Assembly: GCA_947176285.1 (NCBI GenBank)
Contig: CAMWQF010000002.1
Coordinates: 1-35,981, forward strand
Direction of reading: 5' to 3'
Length of the DNA stretch: 35,981 bases
Source of the DNA: an uncultured Porphyromonadaceae bacterium
GTDB lineage: Bacteria; Bacteroidota; Bacteroidia; Bacteroidales; Muribaculaceae
Position 1 is the stretch's first letter, and each line of letters opens with the position of its first letter. Below the pieces are notes generated by a model. The model did no database searches, was not told the origin of the DNA, and was given only the letters and a program-made list of their open reading frames with translations. Of this stretch, positions 1-7,532 are shown in pieces. The translations under genes were made by a program, and so were the position numbers.

Positions 1-121
1 CTAAGCCGATCGGAAGACCTACAACCGTAGCACAAACACACAAGCCTAAAATACCGTATAAAATAGCCCATATCCATCCGAAGAATGGAAAAATCCAAAG
101 AATGTTCCAAAAAATATTCAT
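1..121 (-). CDS. YccF-like small inner-membrane protein (partial, 3' end outside window)
   Basis: The minus strand reads ATG at 121-119 and stays open to the window edge, giving about 40 residues beginning MNIFWNILWIFPFFGWIWAI. It is very hydrophobic, with a Trp/Phe-rich first helix (FFGWIWAI), then a Cys/Val-rich stretch and a VVGLPIGL end. This resembles the second half-repeat of YccF/DUF307 proteins (pattern FW..FFGW then IGIPVG). Function of that family is poorly defined; it is an integral membrane protein. The upstream in-frame region holds no better start, and another ATG just upstream runs into a stop after eight codons. A long leader with a promoter candidate lies upstream. The gene is truncated by the window, so the family call rests on only 40 residues. 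Confidence 0.6.
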   Translation of the reverse strand, partial: MNIFWNILWIFPFFGWIWAILYGILGLCVCATVVGLPIGL

Positions 122-188
122 ATATCAATTGAAGTATGCCTCATCGCCCCTTTCCGGCGTTCCAAAGAATAAAATTAAACAGACATAC

Positions 189-351
189 AAAAAGCGTGGG
201 ACGATCTCTACTGTATATTTCAATCAGGGTATCGGCAAACACCTCTCACGTAATAAACAGCCCGCTCCCACGCCTGATCGGATATCGGAATCCCCCTTGT
301 CGGGGAGCGGATATACGACAAGCATGAGCGTTTATAGCTGCTAATCCCACG
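189..351 (-). ncRNA. candidate structured leader or small RNA upstream of yccF-like gene
   Basis: Seen directly: 194-201 (GCGTGGGA) is complementary to 266-273 (TCCCACGC), and its 195-201 part also to 345-351. 262-269 (CCGCTCCC) is complementary to 303-310 (GGGAGCGG), and 253-258 (ATAAAC) to 330-335. The segments 262-269 and 266-273 overlap, so the pairings exclude each other. On the minus strand the last stem arm is followed at once by TTTTT (193-189), as at an intrinsic terminator, about 68 nt before the yccF-like start codon. This could be an attenuator or a separate RNA of roughly 245 nt. It matches no riboswitch or 6S consensus that I can recall. Confidence 0.35.
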
Positions 352-418
352 TGAAAAATTTTGCCGATTTTTGATTGAAGGATAAAGCAAAAACGCTTAA
401 TGTAATATGTTAACTCAA

Positions 419-433
419 GACTGCAGAGCAGTC
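419..433 (-). promoter_or_regulatory. 6-bp hairpin at predicted 5' end of the yccF leader
   Basis: GACTGC and GCAGTC flank a 3-nt loop and form a perfect stem. It lies 6 nt downstream of the TAATTTTG box, so on the minus strand it would sit at the very 5' end of the transcript, where it could stabilise the RNA. The role is inference. Confidence 0.35.
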
Positions 434-439
434 TCGTCA

Positions 440-470
440 CAAAATTAGTAATTATTTTTCATTTGGCAAT
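440..470 (-). promoter_or_regulatory. Bacteroidetes-type promoter for the yccF leader
   Basis: On the minus strand ATTG (470-467) is followed after 19 nt by TAATTTTG (447-440). This matches the -33/-7 layout known for the Bacteroidetes primary sigma factor, with a partial -33 box. Transcription would start near 435 and run through a leader of about 310 nt before the start codon at 121. Confidence 0.5.
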
Positions 471-592
471 AGAATATGAAGATTATTTTTCAAACTACCT
501 TATAAAATCGCAGTTGATTAAACAAAGTCATAACAAATCTTCTTTAGTTTGGCCGAATCATTTATGAATTATGATTTTGCTTTATGCATTGG

Positions 593-2959
593 TCAGAAGG
601 GGTAGCCAATAGAGAAATGGAATGATGAGTCACGGTGCCAGTTGGGCGATATGAGTGGCCAAGGCTTCTCCCCCATCGCCGGATTATGGGCTTTCATTCC
701 AAGGTCGAAACGAAGAAGGAAGTAATTGAAATCCATCCGCAGACCAAGTCCATAAGCAGCAGCAAGTTGCTTATAAAATTCATTGAGCTTAAAGACTCCC
801 CCTTGCTGGAACGGATAGTCACGTATAGTCCAGATATTGCCAATATCAATGAAAGCACCCAACTCGAGCACCCAAAAGAGTTTCGCACGATATTCTGCAC
901 TCGTGATCAGACGGATATCACCACACTGATTTATAAAATCACTCACAGAGTTGCGCCCCGGATAAGCACCGGGACCAAGAGTACGCACAGCCCATCCACG
1001 CACACCGTTGGCACCACCACCATAAAATCTCTTCTCAAACGGAAGCATCTCTGAGTTCCCGTACGGCACACCAATTCCCCCTCCTACTCGAAACGCTACA
1101 GAATTCCTTTCATCAAAACGATGCAAAAGAGCATAGTCTGCTTCCACCTTGAAATATTGGGAATAGTGGATCCCGAAGATTTCATAAGGATCTTCATGGA
1201 AATTGCGGTGATGATCAAAGATGCTTGAAATGGCAAACAACAAGTTGCCTGCGATTTCCGCATTCACACGAATATTATATATGTCGCGTTGCAACGTCTT
1301 CTGCCATGGAGTTGCATCCTTCTTATTTGAATGATACCATCTCCAACCCATTCGCATGATGAAGTGATCTTCATAACTATAACGGAGCAAAGGATTGTCA
1401 GGGGCTATAAGATCGATGAAATCATTTGTAGAAGCAGGAAGATATACATAGTTGATATCAATTGGAGTAAACGTATGCCTGTTTTGTTTCCTGGCGTCCA
1501 CCCATTTGTAACTCCATCCGGCAGTGGAAATCACACGTGTGTATTCCGGGCGCTCTTGATAGTTCATGGAGAAATTAACTTCTGTTGAAGCTTGAATACG
1601 ACGCCGTACACGTGTTGAAATCGGAGCCTTAAATTCCGGCATAGAGAGCCCCAGATCGACCGAATATTCCATATATCGGTTGTTTAGCAAACCTTTTAGA
1701 TCGCCGGAAATAGATTCGTAACTGCCGCGCAATTTTCCGGTAAACGTCTCTGACCCTCTTCCTATATTTCGATGGTTGTAGGTCAGACCGACAGCTACGC
1801 CAAGATCTCCCTCAGAGTTTGTGCCTTCTAATTCCACACTCGCCGTCTGTGATTTACCCGGAGTAAGAAGAATATAGACATCGAGGATGCCCTCGTTGCC
1901 TATATGACCGGCGGGGACAAAAGACACATTGATAAACTTCAGAATGCCAAGACGTGAAAATGCCCTATAGGTCCTATCTACATTCTTTTGAGCAAATACT
2001 TCCCCAGGCGAAAGGAAACAATTTTCCGCTATCACTGAGGGACGAAGATAGCGGGAGTCAGCATACAGGATTTCTATGCCATTATAATTAACAGAATCTT
2101 TTCCTACAGCAAACGCAGGATTTTCAGCATTGATGGCATCCGCATCTGCAATAACAGTCACTTTCCTAATAAGAAATCTAGAGTATAGATCTGCATTCTC
2201 TTTAGAGAGTGCAGTTGATGGATAACTGACTTTCATCAACAGTTCGGCTTCAGAAGATCCGGCAGTAGTGTCGGCAACAAAAGTGATGCATTCCTTGCCA
2301 AAATTAAAATATCCATTATTGCGGAGATTGTCTGCCACCAAGGTGCGCTGCGCTTCGAGCAGATCTCTTGCAAGCGGACGCCCCGGGAAGGTGAGGAACT
2401 TTGAAGAATCCGCCATCACAATTTTACGAACTGCAGAATCGGGAAATTCATATTCCATCTTAGATATCATCTTCTGAGGGCCTGGAGAAAGGTTATAAGT
2501 AAGAGCCATCCTCTTCTTTTTATCATTTTTCACAGAGTCCACCAAAACATTTGCATTAAAATATCCTTTGCTCGCAAGATAATTGAGCAATTGGTCGGCA
2601 CTTGCATCTGTCAGAGACGGATCATATATGACAGGGGGCTCGCCAAGTTTACGCATCCAGCGATTCCACCAATTAGTGGAATCCTTGCCACTCAAATTAT
2701 AAAAACCGAGACGAAATTTTATACTCCACAGCATCTTATGATTTGGAGTCTGGCGAAGATATGCTTGCATTTCCGATACATCAAGACGATCATCATTCCC
2801 AGTTGAATCAATCCTGATGTTTACCTTGTCGAGCAGATAACTTCCATCAGGGACATGACGACTTGCCGAACAAGCCGACAGAATAAAACATACAATGACC
2901 AATATCCATGCAGACACCGGCACATTGACATGAAGTATTCTATACCTAAATGGAACCAT
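593..2959 (-). CDS. tamL: Omp85-family outer-membrane lipoprotein, TamL type
   Basis: 788 residues. A short basic N-terminus, a hydrophobic stretch (about 12-29) and a lipobox LSAC (27-30) predict a lipoprotein with Cys30. POTRA-like segments follow ('YLLDKVNIRIDS' and later repeats), and then a C-terminal beta-barrel with the 'RFYGGGANGVRGW' signature of Omp85 surface-antigen domains. It ends in an aromatic residue (SIGYPF). Bacteroidetes TamL replaces or accompanies TamA and inserts outer-membrane proteins, probably together with TamB; no tamB is present here. The gene is divergent from xseA. A TAnnTTTGC box ends 3 nt before the start codon, so the mRNA may be leaderless, or the true start may be a later codon. 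The lipobox supports the chosen start region. BamA is excluded by the lipobox and only weakly resembled POTRA set. Confidence 0.85.
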   Translation of the reverse strand: MVPFRYRILHVNVPVSAWILVIVCFILSACSASRHVPDGSYLLDKVNIRIDSTGNDDRLDVSEMQAYLRQTPNHKMLWSIKFRLGFYNLSGKDSTNWWNRWMRKLGEPPVIYDPSLTDASADQLLNYLASKGYFNANVLVDSVKNDKKKRMALTYNLSPGPQKMISKMEYEFPDSAVRKIVMADSSKFLTFPGRPLARDLLEAQRTLVADNLRNNGYFNFGKECITFVADTTAGSSEAELLMKVSYPSTALSKENADLYSRFLIRKVTVIADADAINAENPAFAVGKDSVNYNGIEILYADSRYLRPSVIAENCFLSPGEVFAQKNVDRTYRAFSRLGILKFINVSFVPAGHIGNEGILDVYILLTPGKSQTASVELEGTNSEGDLGVAVGLTYNHRNIGRGSETFTGKLRGSYESISGDLKGLLNNRYMEYSVDLGLSMPEFKAPISTRVRRRIQASTEVNFSMNYQERPEYTRVISTAGWSYKWVDARKQNRHTFTPIDINYVYLPASTNDFIDLIAPDNPLLRYSYEDHFIMRMGWRWYHSNKKDATPWQKTLQRDIYNIRVNAEIAGNLLFAISSIFDHHRNFHEDPYEIFGIHYSQYFKVEADYALLHRFDERNSVAFRVGGGIGVPYGNSEMLPFEKRFYGGGANGVRGWAVRTLGPGAYPGRNSVSDFINQCGDIRLITSAEYRAKLFWVLELGAFIDIGNIWTIRDYPFQQGGVFKLNEFYKQLAAAYGLGLRMDFNYFLLRFDLGMKAHNPAMGEKPWPLISPNWHRDSSFHFSIGYPF

Positions 2960-2962
2960 AGT

Positions 2963-2971
2963 GCAAAATTA
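2963..2971 (-). promoter_or_regulatory. -7 box (TAATTTTGC) abutting the tamL start
   Basis: The minus strand has TAATTTTGC ending 3 nt before the tamL ATG. It is a full match to TAnnTTTGC, but I see no TTTG at the -33 spacing. If it is used, transcription begins at or within a base or two of the start codon. Confidence 0.5.
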
Positions 2972-3057
2972 GAGATTTTTTCTGAATTTCTATTGTTCTA
3001 AAACTCATAAATCCTATAATTCTTAAAAATTTTTATTCCACTATCGCGTTTTTTCAC

Positions 3058-3066
3058 TAAATTTGC
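3058..3066 (+). promoter_or_regulatory. -7 box (TAAATTTGC) abutting the xseA start
   Basis: TAAATTTGC ends 3 nt before the xseA ATG at 3070, the mirror image of the tamL arrangement. No clear -33 TTTG. Either the xseA mRNA is leaderless or translation starts at the next in-frame ATG (3082). Confidence 0.5.
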
Positions 3067-3069
3067 ATC

Positions 3070-4479
3070 ATGGAAGCAAAAATGGTCGACGCCCCAAAAG
3101 CATACACTCTTTTTCAATTCTCACGATTCGTTGCATCTGCTATGAGTCGGGAGCCGGTGCTAATGGGCGCATGGGTTACGGCAGAAATAAGCGATATGTC
3201 GACCAGCGGAGGACATTGCTACATGACCCTAATTGAGAAAGATGCATCCGGCACCACCATAGCAAGGATGCGTGCCACAATCTGGGCTAACAGATTCAGC
3301 CATATCCGACATAAATTTTTAGCAGCAACCGGAAAAGAAATATCCAACGGAATGAAGGTGCTTCTGTATGGAGGTGTCAACTATCACAACAGTTATGGAC
3401 TCTCATTCAATATAGGGGAAATCGACCCATCCTATACCATGGGCGATCTTGAGCGCCTTCGGCGAGAAATATTGGCCACCCTACAACGAGAAGGGATCAT
3501 TGACATCAACCGGAACTTGAGATTTACCGATCCCCCTCTTAAGATAGCTGTGATTTCGTCGGAAAAGGCAGCCGGATATGGAGATTTCATAAATCAACTC
3601 GCCAACAATTCTACGGGAGTTGAATTCCACACAATGCTATTTCCGGCTGTGATGCAAGGAGAAAAGACAGCACAAAGTGTGCTTTCAGCCCTCGACTTAA
3701 TCGAGCAGACCAACAGCATTGTCGGCTGGGATTGCGTAGCCATAATAAGGGGAGGTGGAGCCACTACCGACATGAATGGCTTTGACGACCTTGTTCTTGC
3801 GCGAAGAGTAGCGACATTCCCAATACCCATCGTTGTAGGAATAGGACATGAACGCGACAGATGCGTTCTCGATGAGATAGCCTGCATACGATGCAAGACG
3901 CCAACTGCTGTTGCTGCATGGCTGTCGGACACCGCCGGGATTGCTTGGCAACGTGCTTGCGATCTTGCCACCCGCATCGCTTCCTATGCCGCAGAGAAGA
4001 TAAAGGGGGAACAAATAAGGATGCAAAGCATCGAGACTATGGTGCCGGCTTTGGCTGAAGCCCAAATAAGAAATGCAAGGTTGAGACTTCACAACATTTC
4101 CGCTATTCTACCTTCCGCCGCACGTGAAGCCACATCAAAAGCCAATGTAAAACTTGAAGGAATCACCATGACTCTCAGGATGGCATCGCATGCAAGAATC
4201 GAAAGAGAGTATCCCGCTCTTCAATCAGCAGCAAACACTATCAAGTTAGCTACTGCCGGCATAATAACAAGAGAACAGACACGACTTGAGAATATCGAAA
4301 AACTCATTGACGTGCTTAATCCCCAATCAACTCTAAAACGAGGGTACTCTATCACCCGAATAGGAGGAAAGGCTTTAACGAACACTAATTCTATAATGCC
4401 TGGAGACATACTTGAGACTATAACAGCCGAAGGCACAATAACATCGACTGTGAATGATATCGTCAATATTCAGAACTGA
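3070..4479 (+). CDS. xseA: exodeoxyribonuclease VII large subunit
   Basis: 469 residues, close to the family norm. An N-terminal OB-fold (about 13-118) with the 'WVTAEISDMSTSGGHCYMTL' pattern binds single-stranded DNA. The nuclease core carries 'KIAVISSEKAAGYGDF' (158-173), the Gly-rich IIRGGGATTD (225-234) and GHERDRCVLDEIA.....TPTAVA (259-282). The C-terminus has the conserved LNPQSTLKRGYS segment. With XseB it degrades single-stranded DNA from both ends in recombination and repair. It heads a plus-strand run and lies 6 nt before the HAD phosphatase gene. The small subunit gene xseB, often next door, is not in this window. The start could be 3070 or, given the promoter position, 3082. Confidence 0.95.
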   Translation: MEAKMVDAPKAYTLFQFSRFVASAMSREPVLMGAWVTAEISDMSTSGGHCYMTLIEKDASGTTIARMRATIWANRFSHIRHKFLAATGKEISNGMKVLLYGGVNYHNSYGLSFNIGEIDPSYTMGDLERLRREILATLQREGIIDINRNLRFTDPPLKIAVISSEKAAGYGDFINQLANNSTGVEFHTMLFPAVMQGEKTAQSVLSALDLIEQTNSIVGWDCVAIIRGGGATTDMNGFDDLVLARRVATFPIPIVVGIGHERDRCVLDEIACIRCKTPTAVAAWLSDTAGIAWQRACDLATRIASYAAEKIKGEQIRMQSIETMVPALAEAQIRNARLRLHNISAILPSAAREATSKANVKLEGITMTLRMASHARIEREYPALQSAANTIKLATAGIITREQTRLENIEKLIDVLNPQSTLKRGYSITRIGGKALTNTNSIMPGDILETITAEGTITSTVNDIVNIQN

Positions 4480-4485
4480 AAAAAA

Positions 4486-5139
4486 ATGAAAAAACTTGTC
4501 ATATTTGATCTTGATGGGACACTTCTTGACACCATAGCAGACTTAGGCACAGCCTGCAATTATGCACTCGAGGCAAAGGGATACCATAAGCATCCCTTAG
4601 CGGCATATCCATATATGGTGGGCAATGGAGTGAGAAAACTTATGGAAAGAGCCCAGCCGGATGCTTCACCGGAAGAAATAGACGAGTTGCTCGTTCTTTT
4701 CAGGGAATATTATGATCAGCATTGCACTGATCTGACAAAGCCATATCCGGGAATTCCGGAGATGCTGCAGCATCTCACTGATAACAAAATAGCAGTGGCT
4801 GTAGCCACCAACAAATATGAATCAGCAGCAAAAAAGATAATCGACCATTTCTTCCCGGACATTCCTTTTGTTGCTGTGATGGGGCAGACAGAAGACCGCC
4901 CGGTAAAGCCAGATCCAAGCATAGACTTCGCAGTGCTTCTTGCTCACCCTACTGCAAAAAGCGAAACTATGCATGTCGGAGATTCGGCTGTAGACATTGA
5001 GACTGCTCGACGTGCCTGCATAGACTCTGTAGGTGTGACTTGGGGATTCCGACCTATAACAGAACTTAGGAAAGCTTATGCCGACCACATAGTTTGCAGT
5101 CCGTCTGATATTCTTAAACTCGTATTTAAAAATGACTGA
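4486..5139 (+). CDS. gph: HAD-superfamily hydrolase, phosphoglycolate phosphatase-like
   Basis: 217 residues. The HAD motifs are in order: motif I FDLDGTLLDT with Asp8 and Asp10, motif II in VATNK (Thr108), motif III Lys141 in VKPDP, and motif IV GDSAVD (Asp166). An alpha-helical cap of the Gph/PGMB type lies between about 17 and 85. The likely reaction is hydrolysis of a small phosphomonoester such as 2-phosphoglycolate, a product of oxidative 3'-end repair. The substrate cannot be fixed from sequence, because beta-phosphoglucomutases and pyrophosphatases share the same motifs. It follows xseA by 6 nt and overlaps rnpA by 8 nt, so the genes are probably co-transcribed and translationally coupled. 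Confidence 0.8.
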   Translation: MKKLVIFDLDGTLLDTIADLGTACNYALEAKGYHKHPLAAYPYMVGNGVRKLMERAQPDASPEEIDELLVLFREYYDQHCTDLTKPYPGIPEMLQHLTDNKIAVAVATNKYESAAKKIIDHFFPDIPFVAVMGQTEDRPVKPDPSIDFAVLLAHPTAKSETMHVGDSAVDIETARRACIDSVGVTWGFRPITELRKAYADHIVCSPSDILKLVFKND

Positions 5140-5623
5140 TATTGAAGTCACATCCAATGCTCAAAATGAGAGACTTACCCTTAGGAAAAGTGCGAAACTT
5201 CGCCACCGCACATTGGTGCAGGATCTTTTCCAGAAGGGCAAGTCGGTATATTCGGGTCCGCTGAGGGTCACATTCCACACCCTCTCCAACGAGGAGCTGG
5301 AACATTCATTTCGTGTGCGCATACCTGACCTGATGGGTCCGGTGCAGATGATGATAACCGTCCCCAAGAAGAAACGCAGGCATGCAGTAGACAGAGTACT
5401 GATGCGCAGGCGCATTCGCGAGGCTTTCAGACTTCAATGGCATCATTTGAAAAAGAGGGTTCAGGAAGACCCTACTATCAGGACTCTTTCTCTTGCCATA
5501 GTATATATGGACACAGAAAATGCTGAGATGGATAGCATCATGATAGCCATGGACTCGGTGTTGCATAAAGTAATAAAAAAACTTTTCCCTCAACCAAAAG
5601 AGGATGAGATTTGTCTAAAATGA
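5132..5623 (+). CDS. rnpA: ribonuclease P protein component
   Basis: 163 residues, longer than the usual 110-130 because of an extended N-terminus and an acidic C-terminal tail. The RNR signature is present as [15 protein letters not shown] (86-100), after the '[16 protein letters not shown]' strand (71-86). The protein assists the catalytic RNase P RNA in 5' maturation of tRNA precursors. The gene overlaps the phosphatase by 8 nt and yidD by 4 nt (ATGA). rnpA-yidD is a widely conserved pair, but the usual upstream rpmH is absent. The rnpB RNA is not in the window. Confidence 0.93.
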   Translation: MTDIEVTSNAQNERLTLRKSAKLRHRTLVQDLFQKGKSVYSGPLRVTFHTLSNEELEHSFRVRIPDLMGPVQMMITVPKKKRRHAVDRVLMRRRIREAFRLQWHHLKKRVQEDPTIRTLSLAIVYMDTENAEMDSIMIAMDSVLHKVIKKLFPQPKEDEICLK

Positions 5624-5838
5624 ATGCAGCGCAGCTTATACTCACCGGGGCAATACGCTTTTATCAATATGCGATATCCCCACATACTCCTCCAAGTTGT
5701 CGTTTCGTGCCTACATGCAGCCAATATGGCATTGAAGCCATAAAGAAACACGGGGCTTTGAAAGGAGGATGGCTAACGATCAAACGCATTTGCCGTTGTC
5801 ATCCCTGGGGTGGATCGGGATATGACCCTGTGCCTTAA
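5620..5838 (+). CDS. yidD: membrane protein insertion efficiency factor YidD
   Basis: 72 residues with the whole family signature: an N-terminal amphipathic helix ([10 protein letters not shown]), then [21 protein letters not shown] (20-40), HGALKGGW (44-51) and the end [14 protein letters not shown]. It is a small inner-membrane-associated protein that helps YidC/Sec insert proteins. I chose the ATG at 5620, which overlaps the rnpA stop as ATGA, over the in-frame TTG at 5611, which would add three residues inside rnpA. Four Cys (27, 33, 58, 60) are conserved family features. Confidence 0.95.
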   Translation: MNAAQLILTGAIRFYQYAISPHTPPSCRFVPTCSQYGIEAIKKHGALKGGWLTIKRICRCHPWGGSGYDPVP

Positions 5839-5914
5839 TATCACTCTAACTATCACTTACGCAAAGGCAGACACACAGACAGATACTTAGCGGAAGATTT
5901 TTAAACATATTGAC

Positions 5915-7450
5915 ATGGATTTTACACCTATTGCCAGACTTATTTTTTCATCACGTGCGAAAAGAACAGACAAATGGAATGGTCACGTTGAAGAGATACA
6001 GAGAAAGCAGTTGCAGTGGCTTTTGAATCGAGCAGCCGACACTGAAATAGGAAGGAAGTATGGATTCAGAGAGATTCTGAACGCCCCTGATATTGTAGCC
6101 GCATATCAATCTACAGTGCCCACTGTCTCATATGACGACATACGCCCTTATGCCATGCGAATGGTCAATGGGGAAAGAGATGTGCTTTGGCCCGGGGTCT
6201 GCAAAAGATTCGCCCAAAGCAGCGGCACGAGTGGCGGAAAATCCAAGTATGTGCCGATTACTGACGACAGCCTTCGGCATAACCATTATCCGGGAACTTC
6301 GGATGTGGTGGCTCACTATTTAAAAATGAATCCCCGAAGCCGGATATTCTCTGCTAAAAGTTTTATTTTGGGCGGAAGTTTTGCTAATGAACTCAATCTT
6401 AAGAAAGGGGTAAAGGTAGGAGACTTAAGCGCAACTCTCATCGACCGCATGCCTAAACTTGCAGACATGGTGAGAGTGCCGGAAAAACGCATTGCTTTGA
6501 TGGAAGATTGGTGTGAGAAACTCCCTGCTCTCGCAATGGCTGCCTCAAAATCTGACATTACTAATATTTCCGGAGTCCCCTCTTGGTTTTTAACTGTCTT
6601 AAAGGAGGTTTGCAAGATCAAAGAGGTAGAAAAAATTTCTGACGTTTGGCCAAATTTGGAGGTTTTTTTCCATGGTGGAATTGATTTCCGTCCTTACCGT
6701 AAGGAATATGAGGCACTGACAGATCCAAATAAGATGCATTTCATGGAGACGTATAATGCAAGTGAAGGATTTTTTGCATTTCAAAATGATTTTTCCGATC
6801 ATTCTATGCTTCTGATTCTTGACGGATGTGTTTTCTATGAGTTTGAGCCGCTTAGCGGAGGGGATCCTATTCCTGCATGGAAAGTTGAGGCAGGAAAAAC
6901 ATATGAGATGCTCATTTCGAGCAGCAATGGGCTGTGGCGTTATCGGATAGGAGACACTGTGACCGTAGATGCCACAGACCCCGTAAAGATTACGATAGCA
7001 GGACGCACAAAAAGTTTCATTAATGCTTTTGGGGAAGAAGTGATGGAAGACAATGCCAACCGTGCTATTCAGGCAGCTTGCGAGGCAACCGGAGCAAACA
7101 TTGCCAATTACACAGCGGGTCCTTTCTACGCTCATGACAATAAGAAAGGACATCATCAATGGCTTATAGAATGGAACAGAGAGCCGGATTCAATGGGAAA
7201 TTTCAGTGCAGTCCTTGACAAGACTCTGCAAGAAGTCAACTCCGACTATCAAGCCAAAAGATCGCATACCATCTTCCTTGACCCTCCCGAGATCATCACA
7301 GTTCAGCCGGGTCTATTTGACAATTGGCTCGCTATGGTCGGCAATCACAAACTCGGAGGTCAGAAAAAAATTCCCCGCCTCAACAACACCCGAAAACTCC
7401 TTGATCAACTCCTTGAAATGAATGCACAATGCAAAATGCATAGTTCATAA
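5915..7450 (+). CDS. GH3-family acyl-adenylating enzyme (amido synthetase-like)
   Basis: 511 residues, the length of bacterial GH3 proteins. The three ATP/AMP motifs of the family are visible: motif I QSSGTSGGKSKYVP (101-114), motif II YNASEG (280-285) and motif III WRYRIGD (341-347). Plant GH3 enzymes adenylate jasmonate or auxin and join them to amino acids. The bacterial homologues are adenylate-forming, but their substrates are not known to me. It stands 76 nt after yidD without an obvious promoter, so it may be read from the xseA operon. The last codons (KMHSS) and the stop lie inside a 16-bp inverted repeat (7435-7472), so the C-terminal residues have probably been replaced by repeat sequence. 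Confidence 0.85.
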   Translation: MDFTPIARLIFSSRAKRTDKWNGHVEEIQRKQLQWLLNRAADTEIGRKYGFREILNAPDIVAAYQSTVPTVSYDDIRPYAMRMVNGERDVLWPGVCKRFAQSSGTSGGKSKYVPITDDSLRHNHYPGTSDVVAHYLKMNPRSRIFSAKSFILGGSFANELNLKKGVKVGDLSATLIDRMPKLADMVRVPEKRIALMEDWCEKLPALAMAASKSDITNISGVPSWFLTVLKEVCKIKEVEKISDVWPNLEVFFHGGIDFRPYRKEYEALTDPNKMHFMETYNASEGFFAFQNDFSDHSMLLILDGCVFYEFEPLSGGDPIPAWKVEAGKTYEMLISSSNGLWRYRIGDTVTVDATDPVKITIAGRTKSFINAFGEEVMEDNANRAIQAACEATGANIANYTAGPFYAHDNKKGHHQWLIEWNREPDSMGNFSAVLDKTLQEVNSDYQAKRSHTIFLDPPEIITVQPGLFDNWLAMVGNHKLGGQKKIPRLNNTRKLLDQLLEMNAQCKMHSS

Positions 7451-7472
7451 GTCTTATTATGAACTATGCATT
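7435..7472. terminator. 16-bp inverted repeat spanning the GH3 stop codon
   Basis: Bases 7435-7450 are perfectly complementary to 7457-7472, with a 6-nt loop. The GH3 stop codon (7448-7450) is the end of the left arm, and TTT follows the right arm. The arms contain ATGCATAGTTCATAA, related to the ATTATGCAT words seen elsewhere. It lies between convergent genes, so a bidirectional terminator is likely; a small mobile repeat is the alternative. Confidence 0.55.
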
Positions 7473-7481
7473 TTATGCTTT

Positions 7482-7502
7482 AGCAATTCATTATGAATTG
7501 CT
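7482..7502. terminator. 9-bp inverted repeat between convergent GH3 gene and prfB
   Basis: AGCAATTCA and TGAATTGCT flank a 3-nt loop (7491-7493), with TTT after the stem on the plus strand. It is AT-rich and symmetric, consistent with a weak bidirectional terminator 31 nt from the prfB stop. Confidence 0.45.
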
Positions 7503-7532
7503 TTCAATGACGTAATATAGACTCCACTGCAA

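Larger units (their letters stand above)
122..592. other. 471-nt gene-free stretch between tamL and the yccF-like gene
   Basis: No convincing protein is encoded here. The short open frames have no recognisable content. It holds a minus-strand promoter candidate (440-470), a 6-bp hairpin at 419-433, a strongly structured block at 189-351 and, near 559-590, copies of ATTATGAAT/TTATGCATT words related to the repeat seen before prfB and obgE. Both flanking genes are on the minus strand, so this is the 3' flank of tamL and the leader of the yccF-like gene. No clear terminator was seen directly after tamL. Confidence 0.7.

Noticed and set aside
189-434. 6S RNA or tmRNA
   Set aside because: The enclosing stem is suggestive, but the two sides between stems are very unequal (about 50 versus 10 nt). 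No tmRNA or SRP signature is present, so I kept only 'structured leader'.
246-440. 64-residue minus-strand open frame in the gap before the yccF-like gene
   Set aside because: No recognisable motif. It overlaps the structured block, and its start lies on the promoter -7 box itself.
635-1054. Plus-strand open frame of 139 residues inside tamL
   Set aside because: It is a shadow of the well-supported tamL beta-barrel on the other strand and has no motif.
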